Origin: Paracerasibacillus soli | Lineage (GTDB): Bacteria > Bacillota > Bacilli > Bacillales > Amphibacillaceae | NCBI RefSeq assembly: GCF_034006335.1 | Contig: NZ_JAWDIQ010000003.1 | Strand: one strand, 5' to 3' | DNA: 64,000 nt | Part shown: positions 38,270-49,222 of the stretch, piece by piece | Layout: every line of letters begins with the position of its first letter | Numbering within the stretch: position 1 is the stretch's first letter | Notes under the pieces: generated by a model | Seen by the model: the letters and a program-made list of their open reading frames with translations, nothing else | Databases searched by the model: none | Told to the model about the DNA's origin: nothing | Made by a program: the position numbers and the translations under genes

Positions 38270-39983
38270 AGATATTGAAAAACCTTTCCGTATATAAATG
38301 GATTGTTTTAGCTGTATTTGGACTTATATTTTTACAATCATTATCAGATTTATATTTACCTACTTTAATGGGAGATATTGTTGATAATGGGGTTGTCCAA
38401 GGAAATACACCTTATATTTGGAAAATAGGAGGTTTCATGTTAGCTGTAGCAGCTTTAGGTGTTGTTGCTTCCGTATCGGCAAGTTACCTATCTTCTAAAG
38501 CAGCAATGGGACTTGGCCGTGATTTGCGTGAAAAGGTGTTCTCCCATGTACAAGATTTCTCCTTACAAGAATTTGATGAAGTAGGAACGGCATCCTTAAT
38601 TACGAGAACAACAAACGATATTACACAAATTCAGCAAGTTACCATCATGATGTTACGTATGGTACTAGCCGCTCCCATTATGTTAATTGGTGGAATTATA
38701 ATGGCTGTGTCTAAAGATGCAAAATTATCTTTAGTGATTGTCGTGATTTTACCTTTCTTATTTGGAACGATTTTATTTATTATGAAAAAAGCTACACCAT
38801 TATTTAAAGCAGTACAAAAACGTTTAGATAAACTAAACTTAATTTTACGAGAAAATTTAACCGGAATTCGGGTTATTCGTGCATTTAATCGTGAAACGGA
38901 AGAAAAGGAACGATTAGAAGAGGCAAATAGTAATTTAACTGATGTGTCGATTCGTGTTAACAAAGTAATGGCCTTTATGATGCCATTGATGATGTTACTC
39001 ATGAATTTAACGATTGTTGGTGTCATTTGGTTTGGTGGTATGAGAATCGATGGCGGGAATATGCAAATCGGTGACTTAATGGCTTTCATTCAATACATTA
39101 TGCAAATTATGTTTGCCTTGATCATGGCATCTATGATGTTTATTATGATCCACGTGCTTCTGTTTCGGCCAATCGTATTCAGGCTGTGTTGGATATGGAG
39201 CCTACGATTCAAGACAAAGGAACAAAAAATGCATCCGTTAAAAAGGGATATCTGAGTTTCGTGATGTAACATTTCGCTATCCGGGAGCAGAGCACCCAGC
39301 ACTTGAGAATATAACTTTCCAAGCAAAACCAGGCGAAACAACAGCGATTATTGGTGGTACTGGAGCTGGAAAATCTACACTTATTCAATTGATTCCACGC
39401 TTTTATGAAGTAACAAGCGGCAGTATAAAAGTAAACGGTGTGGATATGAGAAGCTCCGCAAGAAGATGTCCGCAGCAAAATTGGCTTTGTGCCGCAAAAG
39501 GCATTGTTATTTACTGGTACAATTGCTGATAATATCCGGTTTGGAAAAGAAGATGCGTCCCAAAGTGAAATTGAGCATGCAGCAAATATTGCACAGGCCA
39601 ATGATTTCATTTCTAAAATGAAGGAGGGCTATGATACGGAAATTGAACAAGGTGGCACAAACGTATCTGGCGGTCAGAAGCAAAGATTGTCCATTGCGCG
39701 TGCTTTAGTTCGTAAACCTGATATTTATTTATTTGATGATAGTTTCTCGGCACTTGATTATAAGACAGATGCTACCCTACGTAAGGCATTAAAAGAAGAA
39801 ACGAAAGATGCAACAGTACTTATCGTTGCACAAAGAGTGAGTACCGTTATCGATGCAGACCGAATTATTGTATTAGATAAAGGAAAAATGGCTGGTATGG
39901 GAACACACGAGGAACTCATCAAAACAAATGATATTTATCGTGAAATTGTCGCATCACAACTTGGAGAGGAGGGAATCGCATGA
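38263..39983 (+). CDS. Heterodimeric ABC exporter, degenerate-Walker-B subunit (YfiB-like; four frameshifts)
   Basis: An ABC half-transporter of about 574 aa with six membrane helices, then Walker A GGTGAGKST, Q-loop IGFVPQKALLFTGTIADNI, signature VSGGQKQR, Walker B IYLFDDSFSALD and VAQRVS. Asp replaces the catalytic Glu after Walker B (FDDS) and Gln replaces the H-loop His, so this is the non-catalytic half. Single-base losses near 39152, 39253, 39449 and 39477 break the frame. Its start overlaps marR and its end overlaps the partner gene. Confidence 0.88.
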
Positions 39984-41829
39984 GCTCAGAGAAAAACAGG
40001 CACATCGCTCGGGATCACGTGGCCATGGTGGAATGATGGTTGCTGGTGAAAAGCCAAAAGACTTTAAAGGAACATTGAAAAGACTATTGGCATATTTAAA
40101 ACCACGGAAGTATCGGCTATTAGCGGTATTTTTTGCTGCTATTTTAAGTACTGTGTTCGCCATTCTTGGACCAAAAGTGATGGGGAATACGATTACGGAA
40201 TTATTTGAAGGAGCTTACGCGAAACTGCAAGGCGTACCTGGTGGTGGAATAGACTTTGGAAAGATTGGCCAAATGTTGTTGTTTCTAGCTGGACTATACA
40301 TTTTTAGTAGTATGTTTACCTTTATTCAACAATTCTTAATGGCTAGTGTCGCGCAAAAGACAGTATATGATTTACGGAAGTCTGTATTTCAAAAGTTAGA
40401 GAAGTTACCTTTAAAATATTTCGATAGCCATTCACATGGTGATACACTAAGTCGTGTGACAAATGATATTGACACAATTGGTAGTACACTTCAACAAAGT
40501 ATTACCCAATTTATTACATCGATTATTACGATTGTAGGGATAATCGGTATGATGCTTTTCATTAGTCCGACATTAACGCTCATTGCATTAGTAAGTTTAC
40601 CGCTATCTATTTTCGTGATTCGGCCATTTCTGAAACGTTCACAACGCCACTTTGCCAAACAACAACGTACTTTAGGTGAGTTGAACGGACATATTGAGGA
40701 AATGTATACAGGCCATCAAGTTGTAAGAGCATTTGGTCAAGAAGAAAAATCGTTGCAAACATTTCATAAAGTTAATGAAGAGCTATATGATGCAGGTAGA
40801 AAAGCACAATTTATTTCCGGTATTATTATGCCTGTCATGTCATTCATTGGGAATATTAGCTATGTTTTAATTGCAGTAGTTGGTGGTATTTTTGTTACGA
40901 ATCGTGTCATTTCAATAGGGGATATCCAAGCCTTTATTACGTATTCGAAACAGTTTACCCAACCCATTACGCAAACAGCAAATATCGCGAATATTATTCA
41001 ATCAACTGTTGCGGCAGCTGAACGTGTTTTTGAACTACTAGATGAAGCTGAAGAAGTAGAAGAAAAATCACAACGTATGTTGGAAAAGACTCATGGAGAA
41101 GTTGCATTTGAACATGTAGATTTTGGCTATGGCGAAGATTTGCTCATGCATGATTTAAACATCAATGTAAAGCCAGGCCAAACAGTTGCCATTGTAGGTC
41201 CAACTGGAGCAGGTAAGACAACACTCATTAACTTGCTCATGCGTTTCTATGAAATAAATGATGGGAAAATAACGATTGATGGTGTCGATGTTACCGAGAT
41301 GTCACGTGGAGAATTGCGGAAAAACTTCGGCATGGTGCTACAAGATACATGGTTATTTAACGGTACGATTCATGATAATATCGCATACGGAAAAAAAGAT
41401 GCAACAGAAGAGGATATTATTGCAGCTGCAAAGGCAGCACGTGCTGATCACTTTATTCGGACGTTACCAGAAGGATACAATACGGTATTAAATGAGGAAG
41501 CGTCGAATATCTCCCAAGGTCAAAAGCAACTACTAACGATTGCCCGCGCTATCTTAGCAGATTCACCAATTATGATTCTAGATGAGGCAACATCGAGTGT
41601 TGATACGCGGACGGAAGTATTTATTCAACAAGCGATGAATGAACTGATGAAAGGACGTACAAGTTTTGTGATTGCACACAGACTATCGACCATTCAAGAT
41701 GCAGATTTAATATTAGTCATGGATCAAGGTAGTGTGATTGAACAAGGAACACATGCGGAATTATTAGAACAAGGCGGATTTTATGCTGATCTATATAATA
41801 GTCAGTTTTCAGATGAAGAAGCTAGTTAA
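39980..41829 (+). CDS. Heterodimeric ABC exporter, catalytic subunit (YfiC-like; frameshift at start)
   Basis: An ABC half-transporter of about 616 aa. A glycine-rich start (RSGSRGHGGMM) leads to six membrane helices, Walker A GPTGAGKTT, Q-loop VLQDTWLFNGTIHDNIAYG, the altered signature ISQGQKQL, canonical Walker B MILDEATSSVD with Glu, and H-loop IAHRLS. Together with the previous gene it has the asymmetric sites typical of LmrCD/TM287-288 exporters. The ATG at 39980 (ATGA overlap) needs one extra A in the run at 39991-39995 to join the frame. Confidence 0.9.
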
Positions 41830-41861
41830 AAAAGAACACACTAGAAATTAAACAAAGTAGT

Positions 41862-41914
41862 AAGGTTGAGATATTAGGGGTCTGACCCCCCTATATCTCA
41901 ACCTTATTTTTTTG
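41862..41914 (+). terminator. Terminator of the marR-ABC operon
   Basis: AAGGTTGAGATAT pairs with TATCTCAACCTT, with a GGGGTCTGACCCCC palindrome inside, and runs into a T-rich tract. Confidence 0.85.
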
Positions 41915-41973
41915 TGGGAAGAGGAAAAATTTCAGCTTTTGTTTATCGCTTTGTTATGAGGGAGATGAGTTGA

Positions 41974-42480
41974 ATGAAACGTCTAATTATAGCAATCGGT
42001 ACCTATATGAAAGTAGTTTTACAAAGTATTGTTTTATATATAGTATTGGATGTAGTACATAATGTTCTAAAAAGAGTGAATTTATCTTGTGCGGGAATGA
42101 TATAGAAATCGTAAATGAAGGGGATTGTACATGTGATGCCTTTACATGAAAGTAGATGTGACAAATCCAGTATTATCGATTACGTTAGCTAATTTTTCGT
42201 ACTTTATACCAGATGGAGGTAAATCAATTGAATTTCCGTTTTCATTTTCAAAGTATTCTTTCTGATGTAATGGAAATATGTGCTTCTACCATATTTTAAC
42301 TTGCACTTGGATGATGCTGAATTTCTCGCTATTAGCTAAGCATATGTGAAGGGATACATGGTTCAACAGGGATTGATATTTCGAAGGTATTGGTCTATCG
42401 CGTGTAAATAAAGGATTTTTATCTATAAATGTCGAATTGATTAAGAAAGTGTACGATTACATACAGATAAAGTGAAAATG
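41974..42480 (+). pseudogene. Decayed coding stretch, unrecognised
   Basis: A 43-codon ORF at 41974-42105 (GAGGGAGATGAG upstream) and a 39-codon ORF around 42147-42266 (containing TNPVLSITLANFSYF and PDGGKSIEFPF) look like pieces of real protein, but stops fall in every frame of this ~550-bp gap. It may be the remnant of a small secreted protein gene or a gene with many sequencing indels. I recognise no family. Confidence 0.35.
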
Positions 42481-42487
42481 GTGAAAA

Positions 42488-44591
42488 ATGATGAGAAAAA
42501 GTTTTGCGGAAACAATGAAATGGAATGACATTTTACTTAAAATGATGGAGCAAGATGGGGAAGGTATGAAGCGGTTTATCTTTACATATGTGCAAAGTGA
42601 AGCGGAAACAAATGTGGTTTTTCAGCAAGTCCTCCAATCTATTCATCAGAATCTAATGAATGAAAATTCGCTGGACCAAGCGTTACTTTTTCAGCTGGTC
42701 ATCACGCAGTGTAAAAAGCATACTGAATTCCCATTTTACAAGCGCTTTTTTAAGAAGAACCTAAGTGAAAAAGAAGAAATACGACAAGTATCATTTATTA
42801 AAATGGAAAAGGAAAAGGAGGAAATGATAAGGGATATTAATGAGCTATCAACACAGGACCGTGCAATGATCATTTTGTATCTGTTTTATTCGTTTTCCAT
42901 ACAAGATTTAAGTTTAATTTTCCAACTAGAAGAATCCTCTATTCAGCAACATGTAATGCGTATATGGAATGAGTTATCCACATCAAACAAACATGACTTT
43001 CACACACTTACAAAAGAAGATTTTTATACCTTTCAAGGGGAGGCACCATTTTATACAGAAGTCGATTTTCAAACATTTATAGAACAGCAACAAATGGAAA
43101 GGAACAGTAAAAAACAAACGAGGACAAAAGTAGGTATCGGAGTTGGTTTGTTTGTTTTATTTTTCATCGGAGTGAAATTCTTTTTGGAGGAGCCGGAGCA
43201 AGTTGTGAATAAAAGGGTGGATCCAATAGATAAGGAAACTACGGATGAAGTTGATGAAGCATATCAACATACTTCCGATAATATTCCTTCGTGGTCTGAA
43301 GCGGAAAGTGAGGCCGAATTACAAGCGTATTATGAGAGAATGACGCCTGGTTTTCTTTGGGCAAAAGCAAATGATTTTATTACGCCTATCGATAAAGTGT
43401 ATACACTAAGAAATGGATCGGAGTTTTCTTTAGATTACGTTTGGACAAATTCTCATGAAAGTATTGTCTATTACCATATTGACGCCCAAGAAGCGCAATG
43501 CATTGCAAAAAGATTTAATTATTTATCCAGTGACAAATAAAGACGGTGTATTACAAACTATTCAGTACATGGAAGAAGGAGTCATTTATAAAAATCAGGC
43601 ATATCATGCGATAAGACTCATCCATGCTGATAGCGAGGAAGATAAAATAGATCGAGAGGATAATAAAGTCGTTGTTGATATGATTTTATATCATTTTGGT
43701 CATGCCGATGAAATTTTAGATGTAAAAATTCCACATGATTATCGTCAAAATCAACAACACGAGACAACTATTCTATTTGATGAACAACCACACTTTCATT
43801 TGTACGGTCAGACATTAAATATTGAAAAAATAGATATAGGTATTTCAGAAAATACCTTATCTTGGACAATATCTCATTGGGGAGATGAACTTCAATTACA
43901 ACATATGGAAGGCGCGTTTATAAGCAATCATCAGGAATTAGCGAAATTTCAATTTTATGAGGAGAATAATTTTCAATTCAACTATAAAGAAGAAGGAAAT
44001 AACTCCCACTTTAACTATAAAGAAGATAGTAAAATAAAGTTATTTTTTCCGCCATTTCCAACGGCAAGTAATGCAGAAAACTATAAATTATACATTGATT
44101 ATGTAATCTATAGTAGCCCAGAAAAAGTAGCATTCGAAGTAGACGTGTCTGATTATGATGAGATTATAAAATCAGAGGAACTACCTTATGAAAAGGAAGT
44201 AGGAGAGGTGGTGGCGGGATTTTTCCCCACTAAACTTTTCTTGGAAAAAGTCGTTTATTCTTTAAAGGGTGTTCAAGTCATGTTGTATTCTGAGGACCGC
44301 GATATTGGCCCGTTGTTAATGAAGGATAAATTAATACCTTTTGTTGAGGAAGATAGTGAGGAGATATATGGAGATAAAGATGAATACATAAATGGTTACA
44401 CGGTAAATGAGCAAGGTATTCACCCCACACTATCCCAACATGCAGCATTTAAAGATGGAGAAAGATTTGGATTTGATTATAGTAGTTTATATATCACGTC
44501 ATCGGAAAAGTTATATATATCACTAACAAACATCTTGTATGAAATGGAAGTAAATAATAGTATAACGGTACCTAATCCATCCTTTGAGTAG
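42488..44591 (+). CDS. Sigma-factor-like domain fused to membrane helix and ectodomain (frameshifted)
   Basis: About 700 aa if the indel near 43490 is restored. Residues ~10-165 resemble an ECF sigma factor: an N-terminal helical part and a region-4-like stretch (ELSTQDRAMIILYLFYSFS, then a helix-turn-helix with EESSIQQHVMRIWNEL). A linker, one membrane helix (KVGIGVGLFVLFFIGVKFF, about 218-236) and a long extracytoplasmic beta-rich region follow. The ectodomain is reminiscent of the large extracellular parts of Bacillus anti-sigma-like (DUF4179-type) proteins; this is a weak resemblance. The conserved region-2 promoter-melting motif is not clear. Function unknown. No adjacent anti-sigma gene. 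Confidence 0.6.
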
Positions 44592-44670
44592 ATAATAGGG
44601 GACATGTTTTTCAAACTGGATAGGATAACGTTTTGGAATGAATGTAGGACATTACCTTTACTAGATTAGA

Positions 44671-45570
44671 TACCGTGAGGGGCCCTCACGGTAGATTGCT
44701 TCCGCTTTTGCTTGGTAATGAACCGAGACAGGCCCTCTCTCGGTAGATTCCCTCAGCCTTTCCCGATAATGAACCGAGAGTGGCTCTCTCTCGGTATATC
44801 GCTTCCGCTTTTGCTTGATTATGCGCCGAGAGTGGCTGTCTCTCGGTAGATTGCTTCCGCTTTTGCTTGATTATGCGCCGAGAGTGGCTGTCTCTCGGTA
44901 GATTGCTTCCGCTTTTGCTTGATTATGAACCGAGACAGGCCCTCTCTCGGTAGATTGCTTCCGCTTTTGCTTGATTATGCGCCAAGAGTGGCTCTCTCTC
45001 GGTATATATCCTCCGCTTTTGCTTGATAATGCGCCGAGACAGGCTCTCTCTCGGTAGATTGCTTCCGCTTTTGCTTGATTATGCGCTGAGACAGGCCCTC
45101 TCTCGGTATAATCCCTCCGCCTTTCCCCGATTATAAACCGAGACAGGCTCTCTCTCGGTATATCGCTTCCGCTTTTGCTTGATAATGAACCGAGACAGGC
45201 CCTCTCGGTAGATTCCCTCCGCCTTTCCCCGATAATGCGCCGAGAAAGGCTCTCTCGGTATAATCCCTCCGCCTTTCCCCGATTATAAACCGAGACAGGC
45301 TCTCTCACGGTATATCGCTTCCGCTTTTGCTTGATTATGCGCCGAGAGTGGCTCTCTCTCGGTATATATCCTCCGCTTTTGCTTGATAATGCGCCGAGAC
45401 AGGCTCTCTCTCGGTAGATTGCTTCCGCTTTTGCTTGATAATGCGCCGAGACAGGCCCTCTCTCGGTATAATCCCTCCGCCTTTCCCCGATTATGAACCG
45501 AGACAGCCCTCCTCACGGTAGATTCCCCTACTTTTCCTCGAAGATATACCGTGATTATTCCTCTCTCACC
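44671..45570. repeat. Array of ~17 tandem ~53-bp palindrome-bearing repeats
   Basis: Each unit carries an imperfect palindrome, CCGAGA(CA/GT)GGC(C/T)CTCTCTCGG, followed by a linker of one of two types: TTGCTTCCGCTTTTGCTTGA or TTCCCTCCGCCTTTCCCCGA. Units are imperfect (45-60 bp) and the two linker types alternate irregularly. The first and last units have CCGTGAGG/CCTCACGG arms. Frames across it on the minus strand (GKAEGLYRES, RACLGALSSKSG) are by-products of the repetition. The flanks 44592-44670 and 45571-45670 hold nothing else. Confidence 0.9.
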
Positions 45571-45671
45571 CTATTTTTTAAAAATACTTTTTTAAAGGAT
45601 GCTTTAATGGTAAATTAATTATTGAAATGCAAAGCATGTGTAACACGATATTTATACGAGGGGGTGAAATC

Positions 45672-46427
45672 ATGGCAAGTTTTTATCACAAGCTTTCTGC
45701 TGAAGTATATGATTTAGATAAACCAATTGGGCACTGGTTTGGAGATGTAGAATTTTATTTGAACAAGTTACAAGATTGTAAGGGGACAATTTTGGAACCT
45801 GCTACAGGGACAGGACGAATACTTATCCCGCTTTTAGAAAATGGGCTTTCTGTTGAAGGATTCGATAGTTCCTCGGAAATGCTACAGTTATGTAAGAAAA
45901 ACTGTAAAAAAAGAGGGCTGGCTCCGAAACTTATTGAAGCTGATATGGAAAGCTTTTCTATGGAAAGGCAATACAGTGCGATTATTTTGCCTACAGGTTC
46001 CTTTTTGCTACTGTCTGAAAGGGAAAAATCACTTAAAGCGTTAAAAAACTTTTATCGTCATCTCAATAAAGGTGGTAAATTCATTGTAGATTTAATCGTA
46101 CAAGAGGATTTTAAAGTGGGAGAAACGAGTACGAAGATATGGGAATGTGCAAATGGTGATATGATAACGATGGAATCGGTAAATGTCGAAATTAATTATG
46201 TTCATCAATATACGGTATCTCTTGGTAAATATGAAAGATGGCGCAATGGAAGTTTAATAGAAACAGAATTAGAGCATTTTCCTTTACGATGGTATGGGGT
46301 TGAGGAATTTAAATTAATTCTTGAAAAGGTAGGATTTGATAATATCATCATATCCGCTGATTACTGTGAAGGTAAATATCCAGATACAAATACTGAAATT
46401 ATTACTTTTGAAGCAACGAAGGTTTAG
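45672..46427 (+). CDS. Class I SAM-dependent methyltransferase
   Basis: A 251-aa protein with the Rossmann SAM-binding motif ILEPATGTGRILIPLLENG, the acidic ribose contact VEGFDSSSEML, LIEADMESFS and a C-terminal WYGVEEFKLILEKVGF typical of small-molecule methyltransferases. I use the ATG at 45672 with GAGGGGGTG upstream. Substrate unknown. It stands alone between the repeat array and a convergent gene pair. Confidence 0.85.
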   Translation: MASFYHKLSAEVYDLDKPIGHWFGDVEFYLNKLQDCKGTILEPATGTGRILIPLLENGLSVEGFDSSSEMLQLCKKNCKKRGLAPKLIEADMESFSMERQYSAIILPTGSFLLLSEREKSLKALKNFYRHLNKGGKFIVDLIVQEDFKVGETSTKIWECANGDMITMESVNVEINYVHQYTVSLGKYERWRNGSLIETELEHFPLRWYGVEEFKLILEKVGFDNIIISADYCEGKYPDTNTEIITFEATKV

Positions 46428-46571
46428 GCATAGAAGAGTAATACGAAATATAGGTAAGAAGGTTGCTCCATTGAGATCGGAAGTAGTTAAAAAGATAAAA
46501 CCGGTCCCATAGGAGCAATTCTTCTATACGAAATGCCAGCATTAGTATAAATTAAGCCAAAATAGAAGGGT

Positions 46572-46985
46572 TTACAGACGGTTTGGTTCTTTCATCAATA
46601 AACGTAATTCCCTATTGCTAGCTAATCCATCTTCTACTAAATCTTCAAATCCGACAAAACTACCGGTAGGAAAGATAAATGTCCATGGCATACTCGTTTT
46701 TGCATCTATTTTAAAAGGTAGAGAAAATATATTTCTAGCAATTTTTTCCTTCTGATACGTTATTATAAAAGGTTGTTCAATTATTCTTAGCGGTTCAGAT
46801 TGGTAATTATGCATGATAACGGTGATGAGTAACTCGCCCTTATAGTTTTTCGCTTGCCATACGGGAGTGAAGTGAATTTCCTCATTGTATGATGTGCTTG
46901 TTTCTTTAAATAATGCTGTGATCATCTTGCGATCCTTATCTGATAAAGTACGATCCCATGCTTGTTCAAACTGTAGTTTTTGCAT
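46572..46985 (-). CDS. SLAP-domain-like protein
   Basis: About 137 aa, cytoplasmic, no signal peptide. EQAWDRTLSDKDRKMITALF, then IHFTPVWQAKNYKGELLITV and PWTFIFPTGSF resemble the SLAP domain found near accessory-Sec/S-layer export genes in Bacilli. I use the ATG at 46985; GGGAGG lies about 12 nt upstream, which is long, so the start is uncertain. The GNAT gene is immediately upstream. Confidence 0.6.
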   Translation of the reverse strand: MQKLQFEQAWDRTLSDKDRKMITALFKETSTSYNEEIHFTPVWQAKNYKGELLITVIMHNYQSEPLRIIEQPFIITYQKEKIARNIFSLPFKIDAKTSMPWTFIFPTGSFVGFEDLVEDGLASNRELRLLMKEPNRL

Positions 46986-47005
46986 TATCTTAATATACCT
47001 CCCAT

Positions 47006-47530
47006 CTAACATTTTTCATATAAGGAATATGTATCATCACCTTCTCCACGAAATCCAATTAGTGCAAATCCAGTATCCTGATAAAATTTATTCAAAACAG
47101 TATTATGGGCAACGCAGTCAAGTCGAATTATTCCATCGCTGTTTTTTATTATCCAATGCAGTAAACGCTTGCCAATTTGCTGACGACGATAATCTCCACT
47201 TACAGCTAATCGATGAATATAATAAGCATGGTCTGTCCTTTTTCCCCACATATCAATATCCCAATTGTTTTGTTGGGGTGAAATATTGAATGTTGCAGCG
47301 AACTTTCCATGTTTATCTTTTACAATATAAGTTTTTCCTAACTTAATATCCTTTATTATTTCACCATCTCCATTCCCATAAAGTAAATAACTCCATTGAT
47401 TGATCCCCTTCTCCTGAATCCACTTTGCAGTCTCCTTTAATAGGTTAGTGATAGAAGAAATTTCACTTTCAGTTGCTTGTATGACAGTAAATTCATCAAA
47501 ACCTTCTTCTCTAAAAATAGTTGACATCAT
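47006..47530 (-). CDS. GNAT-family N-acetyltransferase
   Basis: About 174 aa with the acetyl-CoA-binding stretch YIHRLAVSGDYRRQQIGKRLL (RxxxIG variant) and the C-terminal LNKFYQDTGFALIGF. The N-terminal TESEISSITNLLKETAKWI helix is common in Bacillus GNATs. Two adjacent ATG codons are possible starts. Its 3' end overlaps the upstream part of the SLAP-like reading frame. Substrate unknown. Confidence 0.85.
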   Translation of the reverse strand: MMSTIFREEGFDEFTVIQATESEISSITNLLKETAKWIQEKGINQWSYLLYGNGDGEIIKDIKLGKTYIVKDKHGKFAATFNISPQQNNWDIDMWGKRTDHAYYIHRLAVSGDYRRQQIGKRLLHWIIKNSDGIIRLDCVAHNTVLNKFYQDTGFALIGFRGEGDDTYSLYEKC

Positions 47531-47605
47531 AGTTACCTCTATTCATCAAATTAAATGTTACTCTCTATATTTTAACAAAAAATAAGCACACGATAAAAGT
47601 GACAT

Positions 47606-47623
47606 GAAACATGGGGACGGTTC
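47606..47623. repeat. REP-like element 3, left half, interrupted by an IS element
   Basis: GAAACATGGGGACGGTTC ends at the IS junction. The other half (TTCTCGTGTGTC) resumes at 49100. Removing the IS and one TTC copy restores a standard GGGACGGTTCTCGTG element. Confidence 0.8.
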
Positions 47624-47653
47624 TGATGTGACCCCCATAAGTTGGAGTTTATA

Positions 47654-48695
47654 TTAAGCAGCTAATTGGCTGATGTGTAGACGATATTGTATCGGACTCA
47701 TACCAGCCAGTTTTTGCTTTATTCGTTTGTTATTATAGTAATTGATATATCTTTCAACTTTGGCTTTTAGTTCTTCAAATGAACATCGTGCTTCTCCATG
47801 ATACATCTCTTGTTTTAGTAAACCAAAAAAGTTTTCCATTGGTGAATTATCTAAACAGTTTCCTTTTCTTGACATGCTTTGAAAAACCTTATTATCTTTA
47901 AGTGTTTTTACCCATTTTTTATGTTGGTAATGCCATCCTTGGTCGGAGTGGATAGTGGTTCTATATTTTGTATCTTTTACTATTTCAATAGCTTCCTTCA
48001 AGGGACCCATCGCAAGTTCTAAATTTGGGCGCTTACTTATCCCAAATGAAATAATTTCTCCATTAAACATATCTAAAATCGGATTTAAATATAATTTAAT
48101 TCCATCAGAACATTTAAATTCCGTGATATCTGTTGTTAATTTTTGATGAGGCACATTTGTTTGAAAGCGGCGGCTTATACGGTTTTTCGCAACCTTCCCA
48201 ACTGAGCCTTTATAAGAACTGTATTTACGTGTTTTTCTCCAGAATTTATTCCCTTTAAGTCCGAGTTTCCTCATAAGACGCTGAACCTTCTTATGATTCA
48301 CTTTATGACCCTGATTTCTCAATTCTAGACAAATACGACGGTAGCCATAATTTCCGTTATTTTCATTGAATATGGATTGGATAAGCTCTTCTAGTGTCTG
48401 ATCTGGGTTTGCTTTTCTCATCATTTTTATATGATAATGATAGGAAGATTCAGGAATACCCACTACGCATAAAACATCTTTTAATTTGAATGCTTCTTTG
48501 AGTTCGAATGATAACGCTGCTTGTGCTTTTGAGATAGCCTTCCGGATCCATCTGAAAAGCTCGCAACTTTTTTAGATATTCTACTTCTAAACGTAAGAGT
48601 TCATTTTCTCTTTCTAATTTTTGTTGGTATGTTATTTCATTTTCTTTTCCTTTTTTGTTTTGTTTTTCTTTGATGTATCTGGCATAGTAGACCAT
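47654..48695 (-). CDS. IS3-family transposase OrfB, DDE integrase (frameshifted)
   Basis: The catalytic part has TTDITEFK (first Asp), IHSDQGWHYQH (second Asp) and SPMENFFGLLKQE (Glu), the rve-domain triad, plus the N-terminal YGYRRICLELRNQGHKVNHKKV. The upstream portion (ENELLRLEVEYLKKLRAF) is in another frame; an indel near 48525 separates it from the main frame (restored AQAALSFELKEAFKLKDVL). It is expressed as an OrfAB fusion by -1 frameshifting in intact relatives. Confidence 0.88.
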
Positions 48696-49054
48696 CCTTT
48701 CGATCCATTCAGAGCTCCAGCACCACCCTCACGAAAAGCTTTCTTCCATGAAGATATTATAGTGGTATTTTTCAATCCAAAGTGAAGGGCTGTTTCCATC
48801 TCTGAAGAACCAGTTCTCTCTATAAATTTTAATACATCAAGTTTCAATTGAACAGAATAAGTTTCGTTATGCTTCTTACTTTTAAGTCCTTCCACACCAT
48901 ACTTCTCATATAATTTAATCCATCTATCCACCTGTGATTTTGATTGTATACCATGCTTCTTAGCTAAACGTCTAACCCCTAGGCTACCTTCTTGATACTC
49001 TTTTACTACCTTTAACTTTAAACTGTCACTGTATTTCTTGACCAAAATAAACAC
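48632..49054 (-). CDS. IS3-family transposase OrfA
   Basis: About 140 aa with two helix-turn-helix segments (SLGVRRLAKKHGIQSKSQVDRW and the SSEMETALHFGLKNTTIISS region) and a lysine-rich tail. The A6G heptamer near 48650, just before its end, is the likely slippage site into OrfB. Confidence 0.88.
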   Translation of the reverse strand: MFILVKKYSDSLKLKVVKEYQEGSLGVRRLAKKHGIQSKSQVDRWIKLYEKYGVEGLKSKKHNETYSVQLKLDVLKFIERTGSSEMETALHFGLKNTTIISSWKKAFREGGAGALNGSKGWSTMPDTSKKNKTKKEKKMK

Positions 49055-49222
49055 CCCAAAAGTTAATTATTTTCACTCTAACTATTGGGGTGCACTACAT
49101 TCTCGTGTGTCATTATCACCCATAACATGGTGAAGATATTTCGAACTTACATATTTTTATCGGCTTCGTTATGCTAAAATTCTAATTAATAGTTAAATTA
49201 ACGATATATGGAGGTGTTATCC

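Larger units (their letters stand above)
47624..49099 (-). mobile_element. IS3-family (IS150-group) insertion sequence
   Basis: A 1476-bp element. Imperfect ~24-bp terminal inverted repeats start TGATGTGACCCCC (left) and TGTAGTGCACCCC (right, read inward), and a 3-bp TTC target duplication flanks it. It encodes OrfA and OrfB on the minus strand with an A6G slippery site between them, typical of IS3-family translational frameshifting. The insertion point is inside a dispersed REP-like repeat. Confidence 0.9.

Noticed and set aside
44871..45516. Two repetitive minus-strand frames (GKAEGLYRES..., RACLGALSSKSG...)
   Set aside because: They follow the DNA repeat array and stay open only because unit length is often a multiple of three. 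Arg/Ser-rich, no start signals.
44671..45570. CRISPR array
   Set aside because: The linkers are of two recurring types, not unique spacers; repeat length varies and no cas genes are near.
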